A DNA stretch of 64,000 nt from Flavobacteriales bacterium (GCA_016717305.1 JADKFY010000008.1:1-64000); one strand, 5' to 3'. Shown: positions 24,415-34,600, counted from the stretch's first letter. Numbers and translations: made by a program. Notes: generated from the letters alone by a model not told the origin.

Positions 24415-25031
24415 CAGGCCTTGTGTGCGTTGTTTTCGGGGACCGTTCCCGCATCAACATTGCGCGCTTCATTGAAGCAATTCCGGCAAAGAGGCTCATA
24501 GCTGTCCGTTTCGCCAAGAAGCACAAGATCTTGGCTCGCTGTCTTGCGGTGGCTGAACGTTGCCAAGCCGCCGCAATGCATACAGATGGCATGCACCTTG
24601 GTCACGTACTCTGCCATCGCCATCAGCTGTGGCATGGGTCCGAAGGGTCGACCTTGGAAATCCATGTCCAGTCCGGCAATGATCACACGTACTCCGCTAT
24701 TCGCCAACTGTTCGCAGACCAAGGGCAATCCCATGTCGAAAAATTGCGCTTCATCAATGGCCACCACTTCGATCCCGCTGGCCAAGAGGAGCAAGTTGCT
24801 GCTGCTGGGAATGGGTGTGCTCCGAATGCTGGTCCTGTCATGGCTCACCACTTCCTCGTCATGGTATCTGGTGTCCACTCCGGGTTTGAAGATCTCCACG
24901 CGTTGTTTGGCGAATTCCGCACGGCGCAATCGGCGGATCAGTTCTTCCGTCTTACCGGAGAACATGGAACCGCAGATCACCTCGATCCAACCCTTTCGGG
25001 CACCTAGTGGTCCAGTGTGTTCAAGGAACAT
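24414..25031 (-). CDS. tdk: Thymidine kinase
   Basis: A 205-residue type II thymidine kinase that phosphorylates thymidine in the salvage pathway. The P-loop GSMFSGKTEELI, the DEAQFF motif, the lasso-region TKVHAICMHCGG and a second pair CRNC for zinc are all present. An N-terminal tail of about 15 residues precedes the usual start; an internal start is possible. Its TGA overlaps the ATG of murF-alr by one base, so the two are probably co-transcribed. Confidence 0.93.
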   Translation of the reverse strand: MFLEHTGPLGARKGWIEVICGSMFSGKTEELIRRLRRAEFAKQRVEIFKPGVDTRYHDEEVVSHDRTSIRSTPIPSSSNLLLLASGIEVVAIDEAQFFDMGLPLVCEQLANSGVRVIIAGLDMDFQGRPFGPMPQLMAMAEYVTKVHAICMHCGGLATFSHRKTASQDLVLLGETDSYEPLCRNCFNEARNVDAGTVPENNAHKA

Positions 25032-25195
25032 GGTTGGAATGGGTCATCTTCAGGAATGTTCGACCCGGAATTGGCGCTTGTTCGGGTTCTTCCACATTCC
25101 AAATTGTGCAAAATTCAAGACGTGGTTGTTCCAACGTGTGGCGAAATTAGGGATCTTCGCAATGTACCGGGTTGATCCGGACGTATTACAGGAGC

Positions 25196-25912
25196 ATGGA
25201 GAAGCCGTTCAGGAAGATCAGTGAGTTGGTGGCGGCGCTGGCCAACGCGGAAAAGGGCATGAATGCCGGGACCTTGAAATTGGATGGGCTCGAAACCGCT
25301 TGCAACGATGCACGCGAACTGTTCGAACGCTTGGTCGTCTTGCGGCACAAGGCCAGGGAATCGGCTGTCGGGGGTGATCAGAAAAGTGTGGATACCCTTC
25401 CAACCGAAATGGTGGCAACTGGACCGGAAATGGAACCGACAAATGCAGCAAACAACTTAGTAGAAGAGCCGACACCGCTACGATTGGATACCCGGCCGAT
25501 GGAGACGAACCCGCGGCAAACCTCCTTGATAGAGGCCATCGAGAGCATCGAGGAGCCTGCCCCACCGGAAAAGGCGCCTGCGCCCAAGCGCCCTGTGGTC
25601 GAAGAGGTCACTGCGAAAAGCCCGGTAACACGGCCCAAGGCACCGCCCTCGGTAGCTGAGAAATTGGAGAAAGCAGCAGTGGCGGATCTGGGAAAGGCGA
25701 TATCCCTGAGCCACAAATTCTGGTTCGTTGCCGAGTTGTTCAACGGCGATCGGATCAACTACGAACGGTCCATCGAGAAGTTGAATCTGTTCACCAGCTT
25801 GGAACAGGCGGAAACCTTCGTCAAGGAAGAGGTCTTGGACAAATTGAAGAAACCGGCCGATCCCGAAGCGGTAACCACTTTCACGGACTTGGTAAAACGA
25901 CGACACGGATGA
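25196..25912 (+). CDS. Conserved hypothetical protein (Bacteroidota type)
   Basis: A 238-residue soluble protein. An N-terminal helical part (KISELVAALANAEKGM, ARELFERLVVLRHKARE) is followed by a long Pro/Glu/Thr-rich linker at about 60-165 and a compact C-terminal domain (AISLSHKFWFVAELFNGD ... SLEQAETFVKEEVLDKL). That C-terminal domain is familiar from unnamed Bacteroidota proteins; no enzyme motif is visible. ATG 25196 is preferred to the TTG at 25172. It overlaps the M28 peptidase gene by ATGA, suggesting an operon through to rsmI. Confidence 0.7.
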   Translation: MEKPFRKISELVAALANAEKGMNAGTLKLDGLETACNDARELFERLVVLRHKARESAVGGDQKSVDTLPTEMVATGPEMEPTNAANNLVEEPTPLRLDTRPMETNPRQTSLIEAIESIEEPAPPEKAPAPKRPVVEEVTAKSPVTRPKAPPSVAEKLEKAAVADLGKAISLSHKFWFVAELFNGDRINYERSIEKLNLFTSLEQAETFVKEEVLDKLKKPADPEAVTTFTDLVKRRHG

Positions 25913-27174
25913 GGGCGCTGATCCAATTGGTAATGCTCTTCGCCTGGGGCACATTGCAGGCCCAAGAGGCAGCAGCACTCCAGTCACGGGCCAAGAAAGT
26001 GGTGGCCACGCTGTGTGCGCCCGAGATGCACGGTCGTGGATACGTCGAGAATGGAGATGGACTGGCGGCCGATTGGATCGCGGAGCAATACAAGGCCATG
26101 GGCTTGCCTCCCATCAAAGCCGACTATTTCGAGCCGTTCACGTTCAATGTGAACAGTTTTCCCGATAGCATCAAAGTGGAATTGGACGGAAATTCTTTGG
26201 TCCCGGGCGTCGACTTTCTGGTGGACCCATCCTCGGGCAGCGCAAGTGGCACCTTTGAACTGGTCCATCTAACAGCCGATGCCATGATGCAGCCCGAGCG
26301 CAAAGCGACCGTGATGGGCAGCTTGCCCGGCAAGGCGGCTTGCCTCCATTTTCCGGCCACCACCAATGCCGATACGCTCCAAGCATACCGGGCGTTGGAG
26401 CGCGAGTTGATGCACTACTGCCCCGTTGTACGGGTGGCAAGCGGTAAGCTTACGTGGGGTGCGGCACAGGAAGCAATGCCTTATCCATTGGTTGATGTGG
26501 CGAGTGACCAATTGACCGAAGCGAGCAGGACGATCCGGATCGACGTGCGCAATAGTTTGTTGGTGAAACACCAAGCGCGCAATGTCTTGGGCACGATCAA
26601 GGGCAAGGGAAGGAAGTGGATCATAATTGGTGCGCATTATGATCACTTGGGTCAAATGGGACCCGATGTGCTTTTCCCCGGTGCCAATGACAATGCGAGC
26701 GGTGTGGCGATGCTCCTGTCCTTGGCGGATCACTTCAGCAAGTTCAAGCCCAAGCACAATTTGCTCTTCGCTGCTTTTGCGGGTGAAGAAGCCGGTCTGG
26801 TAGGGTCGGATTGGTGCGCGGTGGACCGGCCGATCAACTTGCCCGATGTGAAGATGATGCTGAACTTGGACATTCTGGGCACCGGCGATGATGGGATCAT
26901 GGTGGTGAATGCCACGGAACAACAAGCGGCATACGACCTATTGGTGAAGATCAACGGAAAACGGAGATATCTGCCGCAGGTCAAATCGCGAGGACCGGCA
27001 TGCAACAGCGACCATTGTCCGTTCGTGAAACGCGGTGTGCCGGGCATCTTCGTGTACACCTTGGGTGGCATAGCCGCATACCACGATGTGTTGGACAAGG
27101 CCGAGACCCTTCCCCTCAACGAATTCGCTGATCTGCATTTCCTGTTGCGCGACTTCATCGATCAACTGAAGTGA
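25909..27174 (+). CDS. Secreted M28-family zinc peptidase
   Basis: A 421-residue exported aminopeptidase-like protein. The signal peptide ends GTLQAQ. A protease-associated-like insert occupies ~90-220. The M28 zinc ligands are all visible: His in GAHYDHLG, bridging Asp in GANDNASG, Glu pair in AGEEAGLVG, Asp in NLDILG and His in AAYHD. It probably removes N-terminal residues from periplasmic peptides. It overlaps the hypothetical gene upstream (ATGA) and rsmI downstream (GTGA). Confidence 0.9.
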   Translation: MRALIQLVMLFAWGTLQAQEAAALQSRAKKVVATLCAPEMHGRGYVENGDGLAADWIAEQYKAMGLPPIKADYFEPFTFNVNSFPDSIKVELDGNSLVPGVDFLVDPSSGSASGTFELVHLTADAMMQPERKATVMGSLPGKAACLHFPATTNADTLQAYRALERELMHYCPVVRVASGKLTWGAAQEAMPYPLVDVASDQLTEASRTIRIDVRNSLLVKHQARNVLGTIKGKGRKWIIIGAHYDHLGQMGPDVLFPGANDNASGVAMLLSLADHFSKFKPKHNLLFAAFAGEEAGLVGSDWCAVDRPINLPDVKMMLNLDILGTGDDGIMVVNATEQQAAYDLLVKINGKRRYLPQVKSRGPACNSDHCPFVKRGVPGIFVYTLGGIAAYHDVLDKAETLPLNEFADLHFLLRDFIDQLK

Positions 27175-27854
27175 GCACCTTCCACGCTTCCTTGGTCTTG
27201 GTGCCAACGCCGATCGGCAACTTGGACGATATCACCTTGCGTGCCTTGAAAGCATTGGCCGAAGTGGATGCCGTGATCGCCGAGGACACACGGGTCACAG
27301 GCCGGTTGTTGCAGCACTACGCGATAGCCCGGCCGCAGATCGGTTTTCATGCGCACAACGAGCACCGTATGGTGGAACAATTGGTGCAACGCATGCAGAA
27401 CGGCGAGCGCTTCGCCATGGTCACCGATGCGGGCACGCCGGGCATCAGTGATCCCGGTTTCCTGTTGGTGCGTGCAGCGTTGGCCGCAGGAGTAACGGTT
27501 GAATGTCTGCCCGGTGCCACCGCATTTGTTCCAGCATTGGTGAACAGTGGTCTGCCGTGCGATCGCTTCGTGTTCGAAGGCTTCCTTCCGGTGAAGAAAG
27601 GACGACGCACCCGTTTGGATGCATTGCGCATTGAAACGCGCACCATGGTCTTCTATGAAAGTCCGCACCGGATAGGCCGTTCATTGGGCGACCTCGCGGA
27701 AAGTTTCGGTCCTGACCGCGCAGCAAGCGTCTCCAGAGAGCTCACCAAACTGCACGAGGAAACCGTTCGAGGCAGTCTTGCGGAATTGGCAGCCCACTTC
27801 ACCACCAAGGAGCATCGCGGTGAATTCGTTGTGGTGGTTGCGGGAGCGGAGTAA
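27171..27854 (+). CDS. rsmI: 16S rRNA (cytidine1402-2'-O)-methyltransferase
   Basis: A 227-residue RsmI protein, which 2'-O-methylates C1402 in the 30S decoding centre using SAM. Signatures are LVPTPIGNLDDITLRAL, the VDAVIAEDTR strand, the GTPGISDPG loop and FEGFLPVKKGRR, all standard for the tetrapyrrole-methylase-fold RsmI family. It starts at a GTG overlapping the M28 stop codon. The length is slightly short of the E. coli enzyme because it lacks the C-terminal extra domain, as in other Bacteroidota. Confidence 0.93.
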   Translation: MSTFHASLVLVPTPIGNLDDITLRALKALAEVDAVIAEDTRVTGRLLQHYAIARPQIGFHAHNEHRMVEQLVQRMQNGERFAMVTDAGTPGISDPGFLLVRAALAAGVTVECLPGATAFVPALVNSGLPCDRFVFEGFLPVKKGRRTRLDALRIETRTMVFYESPHRIGRSLGDLAESFGPDRAASVSRELTKLHEETVRGSLAELAAHFTTKEHRGEFVVVVAGAE

Positions 27855-27973
27855 TGGCTGATCGGAAGGGTGTTGGCCTGAAGGATCATGCCTACTGTGC
27901 AGGGTCCGATTAAACAGAATTTAATTTCAGTATTCCACTCAACTTATGAACAATCGGTGTTTACTTTGTGGAT

Positions 27974-28615
27974 ATGTTTTCCACCCATCTACAACTCCTT
28001 CAACGCACCCTCGGGGTCGTCATCGCGGTTGTCTTCCTAGGTGCAACCGGCATGGCGCAAGCTTTCCTGCTGTATACGCCCGATGAGTATTTGGAAAATC
28101 GCACCTCGGACCCCCTACTTGCCGATCGGAGAGGCTGTTGGTGATTTCGTGGACCTCTACCCGAACTTGGGGCTTGGACCTTGCTCTTCGTGAAGGACGG
28201 CGTGGAGCGCAAAGTGAAGTGCAAGGACATCTGGGGCTTCAACTACAAGGGCGTGTTGTTCCGGATCAACAGCGAAGGTCCGATCCCCGTGCGGTTGATG
28301 ACCGAGGCTGAAGTGTGTTACTACGAGAACGGCTTCGCCCATTTGAAAATGCAACGGGATGATACCGAATGGGCAGGTTTCGAATTGGGTCATGGTTCCT
28401 ACCTGAGCCGCAACATCAAAGGCCCCATCGTACCTGCGCAATTCAAGGAAGGCGATGAAAAGTCCATGAGCGGTATCTTCCGCAAGGAGTATCCGGAACT
28501 GGAGCCTTTGTTCAACTGCATAGGCTCCGGTGTTGAAATGGACCAGACGCGGCAATGTGTCGTGGATTTCGAAGCGGGCCTGGAAGTGCAGAAATTGGCC
28601 CGTGAAAAGGAGTAG
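27974..28615 (+). pseudogene. Exported hypothetical protein with two compensating frameshifts
   Basis: An ATG at 27974 opens a signal-peptide-like N-terminus (LGVVIAVVFLGATGMAQA) continuing TPDEYLENRTSDP. A second frame then reads YLPIGEAVGDFVDLYPNLG, and from about 28173 the original frame resumes with WTLLFVKDGVERKVKCKDIWGF to the stop at 28615. Removing one C from the C5 run at 28111-28115 and adding one G to the G4 run at 28169-28172 restores a single 213-residue protein. I do not recognise the family. Both indels are in homopolymers, so a consensus error is as likely as decay. Confidence 0.6.
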
Positions 28616-28881
28616 AACAAGCAGCGCTCCACCGACTGGTTTTCACTCTCCGCGTAGCGCCGAGACACTCGAAGTGGTTCACATCTTCACTTCTTTACCT
28701 CTTAACTCTTGTGTCCCCGCCGTGCGGGATTTCACTTCGTTCAATTTGTAAATTGTGTCTTGTGTCTTCTTTCAACGTTCTACTATACCCCGACTTGGTC
28801 GCCTTCTACCGTATCGATCAACTCACGATCCCGTAGGTTCGCCAAGAACACCACAACGCACCGTGAATGAACCCCTCCACC

Positions 28882-29898
28882 ATGCAAACCTGGACACTCA
28901 CCGCCCACGGAGAACCATCGTCCGTACTGGAACTGCAACAGCGCGACAAGCCCGAGCCCGGTGCCAACCAAGGGCGCATACACTGCGAAGGTTTCGGATT
29001 GAACTATGCCGATGTCATGGCCGTGAAAGGCTTGTACCGCGAGGCTCCACCATTGCCCAGCGTCTTGGGGTATGAAGTCGTAGGCCGTGTGGAGGCGGTC
29101 GGGAGCGGATCGCCAGCAACCCTCATTGGAAAGCGTGTAGTGGCCATGACGCGCTTCGGCGGGTATGCGCAGTATGCGATCACGGACCACAGCGCCATGG
29201 CCGAGATCCCCGAAACGATGCCGATCGGTGAAGCTGCCGCACTTGCCACCCAAGGGTGCACGGCCTGGTATGCCGCACGTGTGCTTTGTCTATTGCGGAA
29301 AGGAGAACGCGTACTGGTACACAGCGCTGCTGGCGGCGTGGGTCATTTGCTTGTGCAACTGGCGGTGGCCCAAGGCTGCGAAGTGTTCGCCGTCGCGAGC
29401 GGAAAAGAGAAAGGCGACTACCTGCGCGGCCTTGGCGCAAAACACGTGATCGATCGCACACGAGGTGACTACGCGGCGCAGGTGCGAACGCTGCTGAAGG
29501 GCAACACCCTCGATGCGATCTTCAATGCGGTGGGCGGCTCGTCGTTCAAGAAGGACATGCGCATGCTCGGTGGCGGTGGCCGCATCGTCTTGTTCGGTGG
29601 TGCCGAGCGCGGTGGCATCGGTCTGTTCGGTACGTTACGCTTCGTGTGGCGCATGGGACTGGTGGTCCCCATCTTCTTGATGATGCGCAGCCAAAGTATT
29701 CTCGGCCTCAACATGCTGCGCATCTCCGAAGGCCACCCGCAACTGCTGGCCGAATGCCAACACGCCGTTGTACGCGCCTATCGCGAGGGCACTTTGAAGC
29801 CTCGTGTACACAAGGAATACCCGGCCACAGAACTGCCTCTCGCCTTGGCCGATCTGGAGAGCGGAAGAACGGTGGGGAAGGTGGCGTTGCGGTGGTAG
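28882..29898 (+). CDS. Zinc-independent quinone oxidoreductase-like MDR protein (VAT1-like)
   Basis: A 338-residue medium-chain dehydrogenase/reductase. The N-terminal GroES-like part has LNYADVMAVKGLYREAP and SVLGYEVVGRVEAVG; the Rossmann domain has VLVHSAAGGVGHLLVQLA. The zinc-binding residues of alcohol dehydrogenases are absent, as in NADPH:quinone reductases and VAT1-like proteins. The C-terminal LESGRTVGKVAL is typical of the group. Probable substrate is a quinone or an activated alkene; unproven. ATG 28882 (MQTWTLTAHG) is preferred over 28867. The 266 bp upstream hold no gene. Confidence 0.83.
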   Translation: MQTWTLTAHGEPSSVLELQQRDKPEPGANQGRIHCEGFGLNYADVMAVKGLYREAPPLPSVLGYEVVGRVEAVGSGSPATLIGKRVVAMTRFGGYAQYAITDHSAMAEIPETMPIGEAAALATQGCTAWYAARVLCLLRKGERVLVHSAAGGVGHLLVQLAVAQGCEVFAVASGKEKGDYLRGLGAKHVIDRTRGDYAAQVRTLLKGNTLDAIFNAVGGSSFKKDMRMLGGGGRIVLFGGAERGGIGLFGTLRFVWRMGLVVPIFLMMRSQSILGLNMLRISEGHPQLLAECQHAVVRAYREGTLKPRVHKEYPATELPLALADLESGRTVGKVALRW

Positions 29899-30094
29899 CG
29901 CAGGTTGGAAGTTGAGGGGTTTCTAAGCCACTGGGATATACCCATATAGTTTTCAAACAGTCTTTCGAATGTCATGTTCGCAATGCTACATTCGTTTCGC
30001 TTTCGTGGGAAACGTTTGCTTCGTATCCACGCACGGTGAATTGCCTTGTTGCTGATGGACCTGTCGAGCTCACATCCTACTACGAGTTCCCAAA

Positions 30095-30294
30095 TTGGAG
30101 CGCAGTGGCCGCATGCAGTTATTGGTCAACAGCAATGATGGCAAGGAATTGCGTGTGCTGAAGGCATCCAGATTTCAGGCGGATACCTACCAATACGCAT
30201 GGGAACAGCAGGTCTTGCTCCCGGGGTGTGATCCGTAACCCTCTCGTTGAATGGCCAGTCCATATCAAAGCAAGTGATAAAGATCGATCGGTAA
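30095..30294 (+). pseudogene. Relic of a T9SS type A sorting domain
   Basis: The frame from 30095 reads MQLLVNSNDGKELRVLKASR, then FQADTYQYAWEQQ. A change of frame gives GLAPGV, a TGA, then SVTLSLNGQSISKQVIKIDR and a stop at 30292-30294. Joined, this is the standard end of a T9SS sorting domain (DGKEL-R-V-L ... GLAPGVYSVTL ... KxVIK). No start or upstream domain remains, so it is the tail of a lost surface protein. Confidence 0.6.
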
Positions 30295-30314
30295 CGGATC
30301 GGTACACGAACCGC

Positions 30315-30349
30315 ATGAACCCCAAAGCGCACAACGCTGCGGGGTTCAT
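30315..30349 (+). terminator. Terminator-like hairpin after the T9SS relic
   Basis: A 9-bp stem (30315-30323 with 30341-30349) has a partly paired interior and is followed by TGCTTTTA. It lies 20 bp after the relic's stop codon, consistent with the terminator of the lost gene. Confidence 0.5.
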
Positions 30350-30498
30350 TGCTTTTAACCCGTTCATCCCAACGCTCGGTGACCACCTGTGCAACGCTTT
30401 GCCACTAGGCGTTAAAGCTGTGTTGAACCGCGCGTGAAGCGCTGTGGAGTGCCGGTAGGTTTGTTGGTGAGATCAGGATCACAACAACAAACCCACCA

Positions 30499-30539
30499 TT
30501 CCGGGTGCGTCATTCCGGCCACCGAGCCGGAACCCGGAA
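30499..30539. repeat. Nested hairpin element (CACCGA family) upstream of a T9SS gene
   Basis: An outer 8-bp stem (30499-30506 with 30532-30539) encloses a 7-bp stem (30513-30519 with 30526-30532) around CACCGA. The inner part matches the element at 21886-21907, with compensating base changes. It ends 15 bp before the next ATG, so it may affect translation. Confidence 0.55.
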
Positions 30540-30554
30540 CAAACTCCCAGCACC

Positions 30555-31538
30555 ATGGCACGCTTCGAACTACCTCTAATACGCAGCATACAATGCGGGA
30601 TCGTTCTACTGTTCGCACTTCCAACAACAGGTCAGGCACTTGTAAGGGAAGAGCAGGTGGCACCCATCGGCAGTACGTGGCAAATGCTTTCCATACAGGA
30701 TGTTCCGGACATGATGCCACCAACTCAGGACAGTATTTGGGCTTTCTCCAACCTGACGACGAATACGGTGTTCGGTGCCGCCTATACAGTACTGGATCCG
30801 GACGACGTACCGGGCCATTTGGCCTTTCCCGGCGCGGATCGCGTTGTGCGGGAGGTCTTCAATAATGCACAGGACGAGGCCACCCATGTATTCCAGAATG
30901 TGGACGAGTCGGATATCCATGAGGTCGGACGGACAGGTCCCGTCTCTTCGCGCAGTTACGTTCAACCGGCCTTGGTGGCCATCTATCCCATGGACGAAGG
31001 GGCTACGGTGACTGCCAATTTCTGCTTCGTTTCCAGCACCGCTTCCGGCAGTTCGGACCATTGTGGGAACACGACCATAACGCATGAGGCGACCGGGCCG
31101 TTGGAACTGCCGTACGGCAACTTCCCCGTTGCCAAGCTGGTCTCCACACGGTGGAACATCGGAGGTGCTTCTGGCACCAGTCCATCGCAAGTGGTGGAAT
31201 ACGCATGGTTCGTTCCGGGCACGCCTTTCCCGGCGTTGCGTTTTACGTGGAACCTATATGCGGATGGCTCCTCCAGCAGAATGGGACAACTCTTGGAAGA
31301 AGGGTCATTGACCACGGTCCAAGAATTGGCAAGCGCGCGGTCCTTGGCAGTTTTCCCGAACCCCACGAACGGAACGTTGACCATAGCCAGAAGGATCGGT
31401 GATACGGATGTGCAGGTGTACGCGGCCGATGGTCGTTCGGTGAACGCGTTCGTTCCAACAGCTCAAATTACGAGCCAACAAGTGGACCTTTCAGGATCTC
31501 CGGCCGGTGTGTACCATGTGGTCGTGAATGGTACATAG
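30555..31538 (+). CDS. Secreted protein of unknown function with T9SS sorting domain
   Basis: A 327-residue exported protein; the signal peptide ends LPTTGQ. The body (~30-265) is beta-rich, with no family I recognise; segments include GHLAFPGADRVVREVF, ANFCFVSSTASG and SQVVEYAWFVPG. The C-terminus (LAVFPNPTNGTLTIA ... LSGSPAGVYHVVV) is a type A T9SS sorting domain, slightly short at its end. A nested hairpin ends 15 bp before the ATG. Confidence 0.78.
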   Translation: MARFELPLIRSIQCGIVLLFALPTTGQALVREEQVAPIGSTWQMLSIQDVPDMMPPTQDSIWAFSNLTTNTVFGAAYTVLDPDDVPGHLAFPGADRVVREVFNNAQDEATHVFQNVDESDIHEVGRTGPVSSRSYVQPALVAIYPMDEGATVTANFCFVSSTASGSSDHCGNTTITHEATGPLELPYGNFPVAKLVSTRWNIGGASGTSPSQVVEYAWFVPGTPFPALRFTWNLYADGSSSRMGQLLEEGSLTTVQELASARSLAVFPNPTNGTLTIARRIGDTDVQVYAADGRSVNAFVPTAQITSQQVDLSGSPAGVYHVVVNGT

Positions 31539-31635
31539 GGTCGGCGTTCAGCACGTGTGGTGCTCACGGAGTGAACGGATCTGAACCTCTGAAGAGACCC
31601 CGTTCGTCCCATGTCGGATGATCGATCGTGACGAA

Positions 31636-31643
31636 TAGTTTTG
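31636..31643 (+). promoter_or_regulatory. -7 box (TAGTTTTG) upstream of the tricorn-like peptidase
   Basis: An exact TAnnTTTG match followed by CACG, 43 bp before the ATG at 31686. No strong -33 element is seen. Confidence 0.45.
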
Positions 31644-31685
31644 CACGCCTGTCCTACGTCGATCCACCTAAGCCGTTCAGCACCC

Positions 31686-34600
31686 ATGCTCTTTTCTATC
31701 CGCTCAACAATTACCGGGCTCTCCATTCTCCTGTCAAGTGCGTTCATGGCACAGAGCAGCCCGCTGTGGTTGCGCCAACCTGCGATCTCACCGGATGGCT
31801 CAGCGATCGTATTCACCTATCAAGGTGACCTGTGGCGTGTGGATGCGAAAGGGGGTAATGCGCAGTTGCTCACCACCAACGAAGCCGTGGATGCCAACCC
31901 GGTCTGGTCGCACAACGGAAAGCAGTTGGCCTTCAGCAGTGATCGATACGGCAACAACGATGTGTACCTGATGCCAAGTGAAGGTGGCGCGGCCAAACGG
32001 TTGACCTTTCACAGTGCAGGCGATACACCCACAGATTTCACGCCCAATGACAGCGCGATCATCTTCAGCAGTCACCGGTTGGATGCCGCCAGCAACCAGC
32101 TCTTCCCGGTGGGTGGCTTGGGCGAATTGTACCGCGTTCCCGTGAAGGGTGGTCGGGCATTCCGTTTGCTTACCACGCCCGCTCTTTCGGCACACTTCGA
32201 TCCGGCGGGTGATCGGTTGGTCTTCCATGATATGAAGGGCTACGAAGATGATCTGCGCAAGCACCACACATCGAGCGTAACCCGCGATATCTGGACCTAC
32301 GACCTGAAGAACAAGACGTATGCACAACTCACCACCTTCAACGGGGAGGACGTTGATCCGCTCTTCAGCGCCGATGGAAGTACGGTGTATTACTTGAGCG
32401 AGGAGAAGGGCAGCTTTAACATTTTCAAACGGCCGGTTTCCGGTGGCACCTCAACACAGGTCAGCTTCATGACCGAACATCCGGTACGTGGTCTAAGCAT
32501 GAGCAAGGGCGGGTTACTGTGTTTCAGTTACCGGGGCGAATTGTACACGCTGGTCGAGGGTAATGGACCGCAAAAAGTGGAAGTACGGATCGCAGCCGAT
32601 GATCGGTACCGCGAAGAAAAGATCATTCCGGTGACGGAGGCGGATGAGATGCACGTTTCCCCGAACGGGAAGGAAATTGTCTTTATACACCGGGGCGAGG
32701 TCTTCGTTACGTCGGTGGCCGAAGGCACTACCCGTCGGATAACCAACACGCCAGAGCAGGAACGCAGCGCGAGCTTCAGTCCCGATGGACGAACGATCCT
32801 GTATGCAAGTGAGCGCAACGGGAGCTGGGACGTGTACACCACGAAGCTGACACGCAAAGAGGAGAACTACTTCTTCAACGCCACGGTACTGAAGGAAGAA
32901 CCGTTGTTGACCACACCTGCGGAAGAATTCCAACCGGCATGGTCGCCCGATGGAAAGGAGGTTGCCTACTTGGAAGAACGAACCGCGATCAAGGTGATCA
33001 ACATGGCGAGCAAAGCGACCCGGTTGATCATGCCGGCAGACAAGAACTACAGCTACTCGGACGGGGACCAATATTTCGAGTGGTCGCCGGACAGCAAGTG
33101 GCTGTTAGTGGAATTCCTTCAACCCGACCAATGGATCACCCAATGCGGATTGGTGAGCGCAGAGGGAGGCAAGGAGATCTTCGACCTGACGCATAGCGGC
33201 TACGGTGGCTACCATCCGCAATGGGCCATGGACGGCAAAGCGATGACATGGGTAAGTGCCCGCGATGGCATGAAGAACCATGCGAGCTGGGGCGGGCAGA
33301 CGGATGCCTACGCCATGTTCTTCACGCAAGCGGCATACGACAAATTCAAATTGAACAAAGAGGAAGCGGAGCTGATGAAGGCGGCCGAGGAAAAGAAGAA
33401 AGAAGGCGAAGAAGAAGATCCGAAAGGAGCGGCGAAGAAGAAAGAGGAAGACAAGAAGAAAGAAGAGGCGAAGAAGGATGAGAAAAAGAAGATCGAGCCC
33501 TTGAAGTTCGAACTCTCAGGGATCGATGAGCGCAAGGTGCGCCTTACGCCGCACAGCAGCGACCTGAGCAGCATGGTGTTGAGCAAGGATGGCGAGAAGC
33601 TCTTTTACATCGCCAAGTACGAAAAGAGCTACGACCTCTGGCAGGCGGAGTTGCGCACCCACGAGACCAAATTATTGACATCGCTGGGCAAAGAGCACGC
33701 CGGTGATCTACAGATCGACGATGAAGGGACCACGCTCTTCTTTGTTGCGGAAGGGGGAATATCGCGGATGGAGATCGAAAAGGAAGAGGTAAAGCCCGTG
33801 GGGATCAATGGTGAAATGGTGCTGAACGAGACGAAGGAACGTGCCTACCTCTTCGAACATGTATGGCGGCAGGTGGTGAAGAAATTCTATACCATTGATC
33901 TGCACGGAGTGGATTGGAACGCGTTGAAAGTGGAATACGCGCGTTACCTTCCATTCATCAACAACAACACTGACTTCGCCGATGTGCTAAGTGAAATGCT
34001 GGGCGAGTTGAACGCATCACATACCGGAGCAGGGTACCGCGCGAAGCTGGAGAACGCCGATGCAACGGCCAGCTTGGGTCTCTTCTATGCCGACCCGGAA
34101 GAACCCACATCAGGTGTGTTGATCACCGAGGTCATGGAGAACGGTCCAGTGATCAAAGATGGTGGCAAGATCAAAGTGGGTCATGTTATTGAGCAGGTCG
34201 ATGGCGTTGTCTTGGCTGCGGATATGGACCCTGCCAAACTGCTGAACCGGAAGGCTGGAAAACCGACGCTGCTGTCCATGTATGATCCCAAGACCAAAAC
34301 GCGTTGGGTGGAGAGCGTAAGGCCGCTGGACCGTGGTGAAGAGCGGGAACTGCTCTATCAGCGCTGGGTAAAACGGTGTAGGCACATCGTCGACAGTCTC
34401 AGTGGTGGCACGATCGGATACGTGCATGTGCGCGGCATGGACGACCAGAGCTACCGTATCGTCTATGAGGATGCGTTGGGCCGGAATTACGCGAAGAAGG
34501 CCTTGGTGGTTGATACCCGCTTCAACGGAGGTGGTTGGTTGCACGATGATCTCGCGACCTTCTTGAGCGGAAAGACCTACATGCGGGAAGAACCACGCGG

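Larger units (their letters stand above)
29899..30554. other. 656-bp intergenic region with a gene relic and hairpins
   Basis: There is no intact gene. The region holds a decayed T9SS sorting-domain relic (30095-30294), a terminator-like hairpin (30315-30349) and a nested hairpin element (30499-30539) just before the next start codon. The first ~190 bp show nothing recognisable. Confidence 0.7.

Noticed and set aside
28616..28881. Possible regulatory RNA ahead of the quinone-reductase-like gene
   Set aside because: I found only a small CCCGCC/GGCGGG-like hairpin and pyrimidine-rich sequence; no riboswitch-like conserved core.
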